A DNA stretch of 64,000 nt from contig JBMNRC010000001.1 in assembly GCA_050944455.1 (NCBI GenBank), positions 101,186-165,185 on the forward strand. The letters run 5' to 3'. Source of the stretch: Anthropogastromicrobium sp050944455. Lineage in GTDB: Bacteria; Bacillota; Clostridia; Lachnospirales; Lachnospiraceae. The notes under the pieces are model-generated. The model searched no databases. It was not told the DNA's origin and was given only the letters and a program-made list of their open reading frames with translations. Positions 23,403 through 32,039 of this stretch are shown one piece after another (the first letter of the stretch is position 1; each line of letters begins with the position of its first letter). Both the position numbers and the translations under genes were made by a program.

Positions 23403-25304
23403 ATGATTACAGAGCGGATGCGCACTCCTGCATGGAAATGCGCGCTGCCGGAGGATGTGCTCCGGTCGGTGGAGAAGCCGGCCAGATATCTCGGAAATGA
23501 GGTGAACGCGGCGGCCAAGGATCCGCGGAGCGTGGACATCACCTTTGCGATGTGCTTCCCGGATGTGTACGAGGTCGGCATGTCGCATCTGGGAATCCAG
23601 ATCCTGTACGACCTGTTCAACCGGAGAGACGACACTTACTGCGACAGGGTCTACTCGCCCTGGCTGGATCTTGACAAAATCATGCGGGACCGGAAGATCC
23701 CGCTTTTTGCGGTGGAATCGCAGGTGCCGGTAAAAAGCTTCGATTTTCTCGGAATCACGCTGCAGTATGAGATGTGCTATACCAACGTTCTCCAGGTTCT
23801 CGACCTTTCCGGGATCCCGCTCCGGGCTGAAAACCGGGGACCGGAAGATCCGTTCGTGATCGGCGGCGGTCCCTGCAGCTACAATCCCGAGCCCGTCGCG
23901 CCGTTTTTCGATCTCTTTTACATCGGCGAGGGCGAAACCCGCTACGATGAGCTGCTGGACGCCTTCAAAGCCTGGAAACAGTCTCCGGGGCGCACCAGGC
24001 AGGGATTTCTCGAGAAAGCGGCGGATATCCCGGGAATCTATGTGCCGCAGTTTTATACGGTCCGATATAACCCGGACGGGACCATCCGCTCGTTCACCCC
24101 GAACAACCCGCACGCAAAGGCTGTCATCACAAAGGAGCTGGTGACGGACCTGACGGACGCGGTGTATCCGGAAAAGCCGCTGGTTCCCCATATCCGCGCG
24201 GTACAGGACAGGGTTGTCCTCGAAGTGCAGCGCGGATGCATCCGCGGATGCCGTTTCTGCCAGGCCGGCATGATCTACCGCCCTGTGCGCGAGAGAAGCG
24301 CCGCAAAACTGAAGGAACTGGCGATCGCCATGCTGCAGAGCACCGGGCACGACGAGATCTCGCTGAGTTCCCTCTCCACCAGCGACTATTCGGAGCTTCC
24401 GGAACTGATCGATTTCCTGATCGGTTACTGCAGCGAACATAAAATCAACATTTCGCTTCCGTCGCTGCGCATCGACAGCTTTTCGCTGGATGTGATGAAA
24501 AAAGTCCAGGATGTGAAAAAAAGCAGCCTGACTTTCGCCCCGGAAGGCGGGACGCAGAGAATGCGCGACGCGATCAACAAGGGGCTGACCGAAGAAGAGA
24601 TCATGGACGGGGCGATGCAGGCCTTCCGCGGCGGATGGAACCGCGTGAAGCTGTACTTCATGCTGGGACAGCCGAACGAGACGGAGGAAGATCGGAAGGG
24701 CATCCCGCGGCTTGCCGAGGCGATTGCCGAAAACTATTACCGGATACCGAAAGAAGAGCGGAACGGGAAGTGCCAGATCACGATGAGCACCGCCTTCTTT
24801 GTGCCGAAGCCCTTCACGCCGTTTCAGTGGGCGGTGATGTCGGATCCGGACGAATATCTTTCCATGGCCAGGGTCGTCAACCACACCATGAAGGAGCAGA
24901 AGAACCAGAAAAGCCTGCGCTATGAATGGCATGACGCGCAGACGACGGTTCTGGAGGGAATCCTCGCCCGGGGAGACCGCCGCCTGGCGGATGCGATCGA
25001 GAAGGTCTACCGGGCAGGCGAAATCTACTCGGCCTGGAGCGAGAACCTTCACTATGATGTCTGGCTGCGGGCGATGGACGAATGCGGTCTCTCCGTTGAT
25101 TTTTACAACAAGAGGCAGCGGGAGGAAGAAGAGATTCTCCCGTGGGATTTCATCGACACCGGCGTCAGCCGGAAATTTCTGTGGAACGAGTGGCAGAAGG
25201 CGCAGAAATCCGAGACAACGCCGAACTGCCGGGAACAGTGCTCCGGATGCGGGGTCCGCGGGTTCGGCTGCGGCGTCTGTTTTGAGAAAAGGAGCGCGAA
25301 GTGA
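23403..25304 (+). CDS. Radical-SAM protein with B12-binding-like domain (TIGR03960 type)
   Basis: A 633-residue member of the family of B12-binding-domain radical-SAM proteins encoded next to TIGR03936/DUF2344 genes. The reaction is not known to me. The N-terminal domain (about residues 30-240) resembles a cobalamin-binding fold without a clear DxHxxG motif. The radical-SAM cluster is CxxxCxxC at C279, C283 and C286 in QRGCIRGCRFCQAG. SLSTSDYSEL and LTFAPEGGTQRMRDAINK are further family motifs. The C-terminal end has a cluster of five Cys (CREQCSGCGVRGFGCGVC) that may bind a second metal centre. It overlaps the next gene by 4 bases. Confidence 0.9.
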   Translation: MITERMRTPAWKCALPEDVLRSVEKPARYLGNEVNAAAKDPRSVDITFAMCFPDVYEVGMSHLGIQILYDLFNRRDDTYCDRVYSPWLDLDKIMRDRKIPLFAVESQVPVKSFDFLGITLQYEMCYTNVLQVLDLSGIPLRAENRGPEDPFVIGGGPCSYNPEPVAPFFDLFYIGEGETRYDELLDAFKAWKQSPGRTRQGFLEKAADIPGIYVPQFYTVRYNPDGTIRSFTPNNPHAKAVITKELVTDLTDAVYPEKPLVPHIRAVQDRVVLEVQRGCIRGCRFCQAGMIYRPVRERSAAKLKELAIAMLQSTGHDEISLSSLSTSDYSELPELIDFLIGYCSEHKINISLPSLRIDSFSLDVMKKVQDVKKSSLTFAPEGGTQRMRDAINKGLTEEEIMDGAMQAFRGGWNRVKLYFMLGQPNETEEDRKGIPRLAEAIAENYYRIPKEERNGKCQITMSTAFFVPKPFTPFQWAVMSDPDEYLSMARVVNHTMKEQKNQKSLRYEWHDAQTTVLEGILARGDRRLADAIEKVYRAGEIYSAWSENLHYDVWLRAMDECGLSVDFYNKRQREEEEILPWDFIDTGVSRKFLWNEWQKAQKSETTPNCREQCSGCGVRGFGCGVCFEKRSAK

Positions 25305-26074
25305 AGATCCGGATGAAATTTGCCAAATACGGCAGGATGGCCTATATCGGCCATCTGGATGTGATGCGCTATTTCCAGAAAGCGCTCCGCCGCGCGGGGG
25401 TCGACCTGATGTTCACCCAGGGGTTCAGCCCGCACCCGGTTCTTTCCTTCGCGGCTCCGCTGGGCGTCGGAATCGAGAGCGAGGGCGAGTACGCCGATCT
25501 GGAAGTCGGAACGAGCGGATCTACCGATGAGATGGTCCGGAGGATGAACGCCGTGATGGTTCCGGGGATTAAGGTGCTGGACTGGCGCAGGCTCCCCGAC
25601 AGCGCGCAGAACGCCATGGCCAGCGTGGCGGCGGCGGATTACTGCCTGCTGTTCGGCGATCCGGCGGCAGCCGCTGAAAAACTCAGGGAATATTTCCCGG
25701 AGCGCGCGGGAGACGGCAGGGAACAAATTTTCCATGCGCTCGCGGAAAGACTCGGCGCCTTTTTCGGGCAGGAACACATTCCTTTCGAGAAGAAGACAGA
25801 GAAAACCGTGAAGGAGCTGGATCTGGCCGCACTGATCTACGACAGGAAGATTGAGGATGGACCGGATCCCGCGCTTTTCCTTCAGCTTTCGGCCGGAAGC
25901 CGGGACAACGTCAGGCCGCAGCTGGTCTGCCGGGTCTTTGCGGAACAGGCCGGACTGCCCTGGGACGAGGGATCGGTCAGGATCCAGAGGCTTGAAACCT
26001 ATCTCGATGCGGCTGACAGCGGCGCACCGCGGCGGCTGGTCCCGATGGGCGAAGCGGGGGAGCCGATCCCGTGA
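25301..26074 (+). CDS. TIGR03936/DUF2344 protein, partner of the radical-SAM gene
   Basis: A 257-residue DUF2344 protein. It starts with the characteristic FAKYGRMAYIGHLDVMRYFQ and continues with TQGFSPHPVLSFAAPLGVGIES. Such proteins are encoded directly after, or fused to, the TIGR03960-type radical-SAM protein and show weak similarity to the RNA-modifying TruD/ThiI-adjacent world only by context; the function is unknown. GTG at 25301 is the start, overlapping the upstream stop by 4 bases, with AGAAAAGGAG upstream. In Clostridia this pair typically precedes RNase G and rplU, as it does here, hinting at a link to ribosome or RNA maturation (inference). Confidence 0.88.
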   Translation: MKIRMKFAKYGRMAYIGHLDVMRYFQKALRRAGVDLMFTQGFSPHPVLSFAAPLGVGIESEGEYADLEVGTSGSTDEMVRRMNAVMVPGIKVLDWRRLPDSAQNAMASVAAADYCLLFGDPAAAAEKLREYFPERAGDGREQIFHALAERLGAFFGQEHIPFEKKTEKTVKELDLAALIYDRKIEDGPDPALFLQLSAGSRDNVRPQLVCRVFAEQAGLPWDEGSVRIQRLETYLDAADSGAPRRLVPMGEAGEPIP

Positions 26075-26212
26075 CCGGGTACCGCAGCGGGGAGGAAAAA
26101 CCTTGCGCGCCGCCATCGGATATCCGCCGGGGCCGGGGATGAGCCGCAGGCGGAAAGCACGGCATGCGGAAGTGCGCGGCCGCGCCGGATGGATCCGGAC
26201 AGGAGGGAAGAG

Positions 26213-27426
26213 ATGGACAATACTTTAAAGTGGCTTTTTCTTCCGCAAGGGGACAAGGTTCTTTCCTGCCTGTTCGACGACGGAAAAATGCTGGAGTGCC
26301 GCATCGACGATCAGGGCTCCGGCCGTGTCGGAAGCATTTTCACCGCAAGAGTCGAAAACATTGTTCCGGCGATCCGCGCGGCATTTCTGGCGGCCGGCGG
26401 GGAAAAATTCTTTCTGCCGGTTTCCGACACCCTGCCGCCGTTTTTTACCGCGCAGGCGCGGGAAGGAAAACTGACGGTCGGCGATGAGCTGCTGGTGCAG
26501 GAGGTCAGCGAGGAGCAGAAAGGAAAATACGCGGTTGTCAGGGAATCGCTGGAAATCGACGGGCGCTACTGCGTCGTCATCGCCCCGGGAAACGGGCTCA
26601 GATTTTCAAAGAAGATCACTGACCTGTCCTGGCGTGAGGAGCTGAAGGACAGGCTGCGGCCGGTCCTGCCGGAAGGGCGGGATGTGATCATCCGGACCAA
26701 CGCGGTGACCGCCGGGAACCCCAGGTGGAGGAAGAGATACGGAAGCTCTCCGCAGAACTGGACAGAGTCATCCGGGAGTCGAAAACCAGGACGGCCGGAT
26801 CGGTGCTCTGGCAGGCGCAGGCGGAATACCTGAAGGAAATCAGGGATCTTCCCGCCGTGGGTTCCTCAGAGCTGGTGACGGACAGCGAAAAACTGGCGGA
26901 GGAGATCAAAGAGGAGCTTTCGGCATACCCGGAAACCGCGGGGATCCCGGTGCGTCTGTACAGCGACTCCGTGATCCCGCTGGAGAACCTTTACCGCATC
27001 CCGGTCCTGCTGCAGCGGGCCTGCAGCCCTGTGGTCCGGCTCGCCTCGGGAGCCTGGATCAGGATAGAGCCGACGGAGGCGTTCACCTCGGTGGACGTCA
27101 ACACCGGAAAGGCGTCGGCGGGAAAGAAGAGCAGGGAGGAATTTTTCCTCTCCGTCAATCTGGAAGCCGCGGCGGAACTGATGCGCCAGATCCGCCTCAG
27201 GTCTCTGTCCGGCATCATCGTCGCGGATTTCATCAGCATGAAAAAGAAGGAATCCGATGAGAAGCTGATGGAAAGGCTCCGCGGGCTGGCGGCCCGCGAC
27301 CCGGTCAGCACGGAGATTGTGGACATGACACCGCTCGGTCTGGTGGAGATCACCCGGAAAAAGGTGAGGGAACCGCTGACGGACCAGCTGTCGGAACTCA
27401 AGGACGCCTGGCAAAAATCTGTTTGA
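26213..27426 (+). pseudogene. rng: RNase E/G family ribonuclease, interrupted by a one-base frameshift
   Basis: The N-terminal part (ATG 26213, ribosome binding site AGGAGGGA at 26201-26208) encodes an S1-like RNA-binding region (GRVGSIFTARVENIVPAIRAAF) up to the family motif IIRTNA and GNP near residue 170. The frame then shifts by -1 at the CCCC run 26719-26722. Reading frame 26725-27426 continues the same protein without loss: VEEEIRKL, the catalytic-Asp motif SVDVNTGK, then IIVADFISMKKK with the second Asp, and VDMTPLGLVEITRKK. One extra C in the run would restore a continuous protein of about 404 residues. Without it translation of the upstream frame ends at 26833. This may be a true mutation or a sequence error; RNase E/G matures 16S rRNA and decays mRNA. 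Confidence 0.85.
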
Positions 27427-27451
27427 CATTCCCATCCGGGTCGTGTATTAT
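27423..27451 (+). promoter_or_regulatory. Sigma-A promoter for rplU-prp-rpmA
   Basis: Consensus TTGACA (27423-27428) overlaps the rng stop codon region and TATTAT (27446-27451) follows after 17 bases. Transcription would start near 27458. Confidence 0.88.
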
Positions 27452-27457
27452 ATCAGA

Positions 27458-27529
27458 GTATGCCGCACGGCGAGGTCTCAAACCCGCAAAGGTACCACAG
27501 CCGGCGAGTAATTATTTTGGAGGTGCTCC
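27458..27529 (+). ncRNA. Candidate ribosomal protein L21 leader
   Basis: The leader between the promoter and rplU has alternating short conserved-looking words (CGAGGTCTCAAACC, GGTACCACAGCCGG) and can form GAGGT...ACC and CCGC...GCGG type pairings. L21 leaders in Firmicutes are autoregulatory RNA elements in exactly this position. The call rests on location and general resemblance; I could not check it against a covariance model. Confidence 0.5.
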
Positions 27530-27838
27530 ATGTACGCAATTATTGCAACTGGCGGTAAGCAGTACAAAGTCGCAGAGGGCGATACCATCCGCGTCGAGAA
27601 ACTGAATGCGGAAGCTGATTCCGCCTACACTTTTGACCAGGTTCTGGCGGTGGGCGGAGATACGCTGAAGGTCGGGACTCCGACCGTGGAAGGCGCGACT
27701 GTCCAGGCTACCGTTGTCGGAAACGGCCGCGGAAAGAAGGTCATTGTCTACAAGTACAAGGCCAAGAAGAATTACCACAACAAGAAAGGCCACAGGCAGG
27801 CTTACACCGAAGTCAGGATCGACAAGATCAACGCATAA
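27530..27838 (+). CDS. rplU: 50S ribosomal protein L21
   Basis: Large-subunit protein L21, 102 residues, the normal length. It starts MYAIIATGGKQYKVAEGDTI, the family N-terminus, and ends with the basic KKNYHNKKGHRQAYTEVRID segment that contacts 23S rRNA. The ribosome binding site GGAGGTG is at 27520-27526. First gene of the rplU-prp-rpmA operon. Confidence 0.99.
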   Translation: MYAIIATGGKQYKVAEGDTIRVEKLNAEADSAYTFDQVLAVGGDTLKVGTPTVEGATVQATVVGNGRGKKVIVYKYKAKKNYHNKKGHRQAYTEVRIDKINA

Positions 27839-27840
27839 AG

Positions 27841-28185
27841 GTGATTACAGTCAAGATCTTCCAGGATCCGGCCGGCAATCCGGAGGGATATGAGTTTCGC
27901 GGACACGCGGAGTACGCGGAGGAAGGCAGCGACATCGTCTGCGCCGCGGTTTCCGTGCTTGCGATGAACACAGCCAACGCTATTGAGAAACTGACGGACG
28001 ACCACATCGCGGGGGAGTCCGCAGAAGACGGAGGCTATGTGAAACTTGAGTTTCCCGAGGGTGCAGGGAAGGATTCACAGCTGCTGATGAGGGCGATGGT
28101 TATCGGACTGAGAGACATCCAGAAAACCTACGGCAGCCGCTATATTCAAATCCGAACCGAGGAGGTACGCACATGTTCGAGTTAA
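27841..28185 (+). CDS. prp: Ribosomal-processing cysteine protease Prp
   Basis: Prp (YsxB) removes the N-terminal extension of ribosomal protein L27 in Firmicutes and relatives. The 114-residue protein has the catalytic His in FRGHAEYAE (H22) and the catalytic Cys in DIVCAAVSVL (C34), with the expected short spacing. GTG at 27841 is the start; AAAGGTG overlaps it closely behind the rplU stop, and translational coupling with rplU is likely. It overlaps rpmA, its substrate gene, by 13 bases. Confidence 0.95.
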   Translation: MITVKIFQDPAGNPEGYEFRGHAEYAEEGSDIVCAAVSVLAMNTANAIEKLTDDHIAGESAEDGGYVKLEFPEGAGKDSQLLMRAMVIGLRDIQKTYGSRYIQIRTEEVRTCSS

Positions 28186-28481
28186 ATCTTCAGTTTTTCG
28201 CTCATAAAAAGGGAGTCGGTTCCACCAAGAACGGCCGTGACTCCGAGTCCAAGAGACTCGGCGCCAAGAGGGCTGACGGGCAGTTTGTCCTGGCCGGCAA
28301 CATTCTTTACAGGCAGCGCGGAACCCACATTCATCCGGGGGTAAACGTCGGTCTCGGCGGTGACGATACCCTGTTTGCCAAGGCAGACGGCATTGTCAGA
28401 TACGAGAGAGTCGGCAAGACAAAGAAGCAGGTTTCTGTCTATCCGAGAGAGAACAAAGAAAGCGAAAACAAAGAGAACTGA
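28173..28481 (+). CDS. rpmA: 50S ribosomal protein L27, with cleavable N-terminal extension
   Basis: L27 reaches into the peptidyl-transferase centre. This 102-residue copy has the Firmicutes-type extension MFELNLQFF before AHKKGVGSTKNGRDS, with the Prp cleavage site expected between F9 and A10. The mature N-terminus then contains the AHKKG sequence important for function. The rest is typical: RLGAKRADGQFVLAGNILYRQRGT and HPGVNVGLGGDDTLFAK. The ribosome binding site CGAGGAGGT lies at 28158-28166. A strong terminator follows. Confidence 0.98.
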   Translation: MFELNLQFFAHKKGVGSTKNGRDSESKRLGAKRADGQFVLAGNILYRQRGTHIHPGVNVGLGGDDTLFAKADGIVRYERVGKTKKQVSVYPRENKESENKEN

Positions 28482-28502
28482 GCTACAGAGCACAGAAGGG
28501 GA

Positions 28503-28531
28503 GCCGCCGGAATCAAACCGGCGGCTTTTTT
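28503..28531 (+). terminator. Rho-independent terminator after rpmA
   Basis: GCCGCCGG (28503-28510) and CCGGCGGC (28518-28525) form a perfect 8-bp stem with a 7-base loop, followed by six T at 28526-28531. Confidence 0.94.
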
Positions 28532-28584
28532 GAACAGAGGTTTTGCTTTCGGACAGCGCGCAGAAGCGGGAAAGAAGTCAGTTT

Positions 28585-29880
28585 ATGTTAGTAGATAACG
28601 CAAAAATCTGGATCAGCTCCGGCAAGGGCGGAGACGGGGCGGTGAGTTTCCGCCGTGAAAAATTTGTCCCCGCGGGAGGACCCGACGGCGGCGACGGAGG
28701 CCGGGGCGGCGATGTGATTTTCGAGGTCGACAAAGGCCTCAACACGCTTTACGATTACCGCCATTCCGGGAAAATCTCGGCGGGAAACGGCGGAAACGGC
28801 GGCGGCCGGAAAATGCACGGCGCGGACGGAAAAGACGCCGTCCTGAAAGTCCCGGAGGGCACGATCGTCCGCGACGCGGAATCCGGGAAGGTCATTGTCG
28901 ATATGTCCGGCGAAAACCAGCGCGTGACCGTCCTGAAGGGCGGGAAAGGCGGCGTCGGAAACATGCACTTCGCCACCTCGACCATGCAGATCCCCCGCTA
29001 CGCGAAACCCGGACAGCCGGGCATTTCGCTGCAGGTCAGCCTCGAGCTCAAGGTGATCGCGGACGTCGGCCTGGTCGGCTATCCCAATGTCGGCAAATCC
29101 ACGATCCTCTCGATGGTCTCCAACGCGAAGCCGAAGATCGCCGATTATCATTTCACGACGCTCGACCCCAGCGTCGGCATTGTCGATCTCGGCGGCGGGC
29201 GGGGATTCGCGCTGGCGGATATCCCGGGCATCATTGAAGGCGCGTCGCAGGGCGCGGGCCTCGGGCTGCGGTTCCTCCAGCATCTCGACCGCACGAGAGT
29301 GCTGATCCACGTGGTGGACGCGGCGTCCGTCGAAGGGCGCGACCCGATAGAGGATATCCGGACGATCAACGCCGAGATGCAGAAGTACAACCCGGAGATC
29401 CTGACCAGGCCGTGGGTCATCGCAGCCAACAAGATCGACGCGATCGTTCCGGAAGAAGGAAAAGAAGATCCGGTGGAGAGAATCCGCAGGGAGTTCGAGC
29501 CGCAGGGCATCCGGGTATACCCGGTCTCCGCGGCGCAGAACAAAGGCCTGAAAGAACTGATGTACGGCGTCGCGGACATTCTGGCCCGCACCGAGAGAAA
29601 GCCGGTGGTGTACCGTTCCGAATTCATTCCGGAGGCGCAGCGGATCAGGGATCTCCCGTTTACCGTCGTGAAGGAGCAGGATCACTTTTACCGGGTCGAA
29701 GGGCCCCGCATCGAAAAGATGCTCGGTTATACCTTCCTCGACACGGAAAAGGGATTCGCTTTCTTCCAGAATTTCCTCCGCCAGTCCGGTGTGCTGAAAG
29801 AACTGGAAGAGCAGGGGATTGAGGAAGGCGACACCGTGGCGATGTACGGCCATCAGTTCGATTATTATAAAGAGAACTGA
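28585..29880 (+). CDS. obgE: GTPase Obg (CgtA)
   Basis: Obg is a ribosome-associated GTPase needed for 50S assembly and linked to stress and sporulation control. The 431-residue protein has the Gly-rich Obg fold (about residues 1-158, with GGPDGGDGGRGGDV and GNGGNGGG), the G domain with GYPNVGKST (about 165-173), DIPGIIEGA and NKID, and a C-terminal Obg-specific OCT domain ending with FDYYKEN. The ATG at 28585 is chosen because it gives the standard N-terminus MLVDNAKIWISSGKGGDG; the ribosome binding site is weak (GGGAAAGAAG). Located after rpmA as in most Bacillota, but not followed by yhbY here. Confidence 0.96.
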   Translation: MLVDNAKIWISSGKGGDGAVSFRREKFVPAGGPDGGDGGRGGDVIFEVDKGLNTLYDYRHSGKISAGNGGNGGGRKMHGADGKDAVLKVPEGTIVRDAESGKVIVDMSGENQRVTVLKGGKGGVGNMHFATSTMQIPRYAKPGQPGISLQVSLELKVIADVGLVGYPNVGKSTILSMVSNAKPKIADYHFTTLDPSVGIVDLGGGRGFALADIPGIIEGASQGAGLGLRFLQHLDRTRVLIHVVDAASVEGRDPIEDIRTINAEMQKYNPEILTRPWVIAANKIDAIVPEEGKEDPVERIRREFEPQGIRVYPVSAAQNKGLKELMYGVADILARTERKPVVYRSEFIPEAQRIRDLPFTVVKEQDHFYRVEGPRIEKMLGYTFLDTEKGFAFFQNFLRQSGVLKELEEQGIEEGDTVAMYGHQFDYYKEN

Positions 29881-29970
29881 TCAGGGGACTGAGCGGGCGG
29901 CGCGGCAGCCGCTTCCGGGCCGCGGAGCGGTTTGCCGCACAGGCAGGAACAGGAATAAGAGAGGTTGTTC

Positions 29971-30222
29971 ATGGCAGGCGTGAGGTTCGGCAAAGATTCC
30001 GCGGAATTCCGTTTTTTCAGGGAGTACTGGAATTTCCGCCAGAAATATTATGTGGAAGACAGTGAAAACCCGCAGCAGTTCTGGGACGGATGCCTTGCGG
30101 AAGCCGACCGGATTGCGGCTGAATTTCCGGGAAGGTATGTTTCGGATCTGCTGCAGGCGCATGTGAATGACGTCCTCCGCCGCTCCGGAAAAGCCGGATT
30201 GACGGGAAAAGGCCGCAGGTGA
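29971..30222 (+). CDS. Small protein of unknown function, 83 aa
   Basis: An 83-residue soluble protein that I do not recognise. Aromatic-rich N-terminal half (FRFFREYWNFRQKYY), a short acidic middle (EDSENPQQFWDGC) and a helical C-terminal half (LQAHVNDVLRRS) ending in a basic tail. No signal peptide, metal site or membrane span. ATG at 29971 is preceded by AGAGAGG. Coding is supported by frame length and third-base GC bias; it could be a small regulator or accessory protein, but nothing in the sequence says which. Confidence 0.6.
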   Translation: MAGVRFGKDSAEFRFFREYWNFRQKYYVEDSENPQQFWDGCLAEADRIAAEFPGRYVSDLLQAHVNDVLRRSGKAGLTGKGRR

Positions 30223-30228
30223 TATACT
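30199..30228 (+). promoter_or_regulatory. Promoter for the zinc-ribbon gene and asd
   Basis: TTGACG (30199-30204) and TATACT (30223-30228) with an 18-base spacer, overlapping the end of the 83-aa gene. Confidence 0.75.
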
Positions 30229-30334
30229 CATTCTGATTATTCCGGCCGGGAGCGGCAATGCTGCCCGTTAGTTCCAGCAGCCCGTCAGGCGGAAGCCGGC
30301 CGTCAGCCTGCGGGAAAAACCAGGAGGGACGAAT

Positions 30335-30826
30335 ATGGCTTTTTTTGATGACCTTGCGGAGAACCTGAACAAGATGTCCAAGGATCTGTCCGGGAAAGCA
30401 CAGGAAGTATCCGAGAGCGTAAAGCTCCGCGGGAAGATCGCGGATGCCGAGAATCTGCTGAAGAACACCTACATGCTTCTCGGCCAGAAATTATATGAAA
30501 AATACGGCAGCGACGAAAACAGCGAGTTCGCGGATGAATTCCGCATCATTTCCGAAGCCCGGTCCGCCATTGAGCAGTACAGCAAAAAGCTGAATGAGAA
30601 CCGCGGGATCAAAGTGTGCCCGAAGTGCGGCGAAAAGATCCCGAAGGAAGCGGCTTTCTGCCCGAAATGCGGCGCAAAACAGGAAGAATCGGAAACCGCG
30701 AAGGACTCCGGCTCTGAGACAGATCGGAAAACCGGGGCAAAGCGCTGCAGCAGATGCGGCGCCGAGCTGGAGCCGGGAGCGAAATTCTGCCTGAAATGCG
30801 GAGCTCCGGTCGATGAGCAGAACTGA
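30335..30826 (+). CDS. Double zinc-ribbon protein with N-terminal coiled coil
   Basis: A 163-residue protein. Residues 1-90 are helical and probably coiled coil (LNKMSKDLSGKAQEVSESVK). Two zinc ribbons follow: CPKCGEKIPKEAAFCPKCG (about residues 93-111) and CSRCGAELEPGAKFCLKCG (about 138-156), joined by a Glu/Lys/Ser-rich linker. Each ribbon has two CxxC pairs. Such double-ribbon proteins are common in Clostridia and have no known specific function; binding to nucleic acid or protein is possible. The ATG has CAGGAGGGA upstream. It may be co-transcribed with asd, which starts 19 bases after its stop. Confidence 0.8.
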   Translation: MAFFDDLAENLNKMSKDLSGKAQEVSESVKLRGKIADAENLLKNTYMLLGQKLYEKYGSDENSEFADEFRIISEARSAIEQYSKKLNENRGIKVCPKCGEKIPKEAAFCPKCGAKQEESETAKDSGSETDRKTGAKRCSRCGAELEPGAKFCLKCGAPVDEQN

Positions 30827-30845
30827 GGGAAACGGAAGGAGACAT

Positions 30846-31940
30846 ATGGACAGAAAACTGAAAGTCGGCATTCTCGGCGCTACCGGAATGGTCGGACAGC
30901 GCTTTGTCACTCTTCTCCAGAATCATCCCTGGTTTGAGCTTGCCGCTGTGGCGGCAAGCCCGAGATCCGCGGGAAAAACCTACCGGGAAGCGGTGGGGAA
31001 CCGCTGGAAACTCGGGGAGGACAACCCCATGCCGGAAAGCGCGGGGGACCTGATCGTCCAGGATGTTTCCGACGTCGACGCGATGGCGCGCAAAGTGGAT
31101 TTCGTGTTCAGCGCCGTCGACATGACCAAGGAACAGATCCGCGCGATCGAGGAACAGTACGCGAAAGCGGAGACTCCGGTTGTTTCCAACAACAGCGCGC
31201 ACCGCTGGACGCCGGACGTGCCGATGATCATCCCTGAAATCAATCCGCAGCACACGGATGTGATCGAATACCAGAAAAAGAGGCTCGGGACGAAACACGG
31301 CTTTATCGCCGTCAAGCCCAACTGCTCGATTCAGAGCTATACCCCGGCATTGTTCGCCCTGCGCGAATTCGGGCCGAAAACCGTGATCGCCACGACTTAC
31401 CAGGCTATCTCCGGCGCGGGCAAGACCTTCCGCGACTGGCCGGAGATGGCGGACAACGTCATCCCCTACATCGCCGGCGAGGAGGAGAAGAGCGAACAGG
31501 AACCGCTCAAGGTGTTCGGCGAGGTGAAGGACGGCGTCATCGTCAAGGCGGATTCGCCGGTTATCACGACGCAGTGCCTCCGGGTCCCGGTTTCCAACGG
31601 GCACACGGCCGCTGTCTTCGTATCTTTTGAAAAGAAACCATCGAAAGAAGAGATTATCGACCGCTGGAACCATTTCAGCGGAGTTCCGCAGGAACTCCGT
31701 CTTCCGAGCGCGCCCGAGCATTTCATGCGCTACATGGAAGAGCCGGACCGCCCGCAGACCAGGCTGGACCGCGATTATGAGCGCGGCATGGGCATTTCGC
31801 TCGGCAGGCTGCGCGAGGACCGCGTGTACGACTACAAGTTCGTCGGCCTGTCCCACAACACGCTGCGCGGAGCTGCCGGCGGGGCTGTTGAGATGGCGGA
31901 ACTGCTGACGGCAAAGGGCTTTATTGCCCCGAAGAACTGA
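30846..31940 (+). CDS. asd: Aspartate-semialdehyde dehydrogenase
   Basis: Asd reduces aspartyl phosphate to aspartate semialdehyde with NADPH, the branch point to lysine/diaminopimelate, threonine and methionine. The 364-residue protein has the N-terminal Rossmann motif GILGATGMVGQRF (about residues 8-20), the catalytic Cys C160 in KPNCSIQSY and the substrate-binding His in NGHTAAVFV. Its sequence style (HRWTPDVPMIIPEIN, YQAISGAGKTF) matches the archaeal/yeast-like subgroup often found in Clostridia rather than the classic E. coli type. ATG at 30846 follows GGAAGGAG. Confidence 0.95.
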   Translation: MDRKLKVGILGATGMVGQRFVTLLQNHPWFELAAVAASPRSAGKTYREAVGNRWKLGEDNPMPESAGDLIVQDVSDVDAMARKVDFVFSAVDMTKEQIRAIEEQYAKAETPVVSNNSAHRWTPDVPMIIPEINPQHTDVIEYQKKRLGTKHGFIAVKPNCSIQSYTPALFALREFGPKTVIATTYQAISGAGKTFRDWPEMADNVIPYIAGEEEKSEQEPLKVFGEVKDGVIVKADSPVITTQCLRVPVSNGHTAAVFVSFEKKPSKEEIIDRWNHFSGVPQELRLPSAPEHFMRYMEEPDRPQTRLDRDYERGMGISLGRLREDRVYDYKFVGLSHNTLRGAAGGAVEMAELLTAKGFIAPKN

Positions 31941-31945
31941 TGATT

Positions 31946-31996
31946 TTCTGCCGGCACAGGGGGAATACTGTCCCTGTGCCGGCAGAACATTTTAAG
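31946..31996 (+). terminator. Probable terminator after asd
   Basis: A 16-bp perfect stem, TTCTGCCGGCACAGGG (31946-31961) with CCCTGTGCCGGCAGAA (31972-31987), is followed by CATTTTAAG. The stem is very strong but the T-run is only four bases. Confidence 0.65.
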
Positions 31997-32039
31997 AAAA
32001 CAGGGTGAAATGCCGGATATACCGGCGGAGGAGACAAAT

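Noticed and set aside
26713..26727. Programmed -1 frameshift in RNase E/G
   Set aside because: The sequence around the shift (GGG AAC CCC AGG) is not a slippery heptamer of the X XXY YYZ type, and no programmed shift is known in this family. A deletion or sequence error is simpler.
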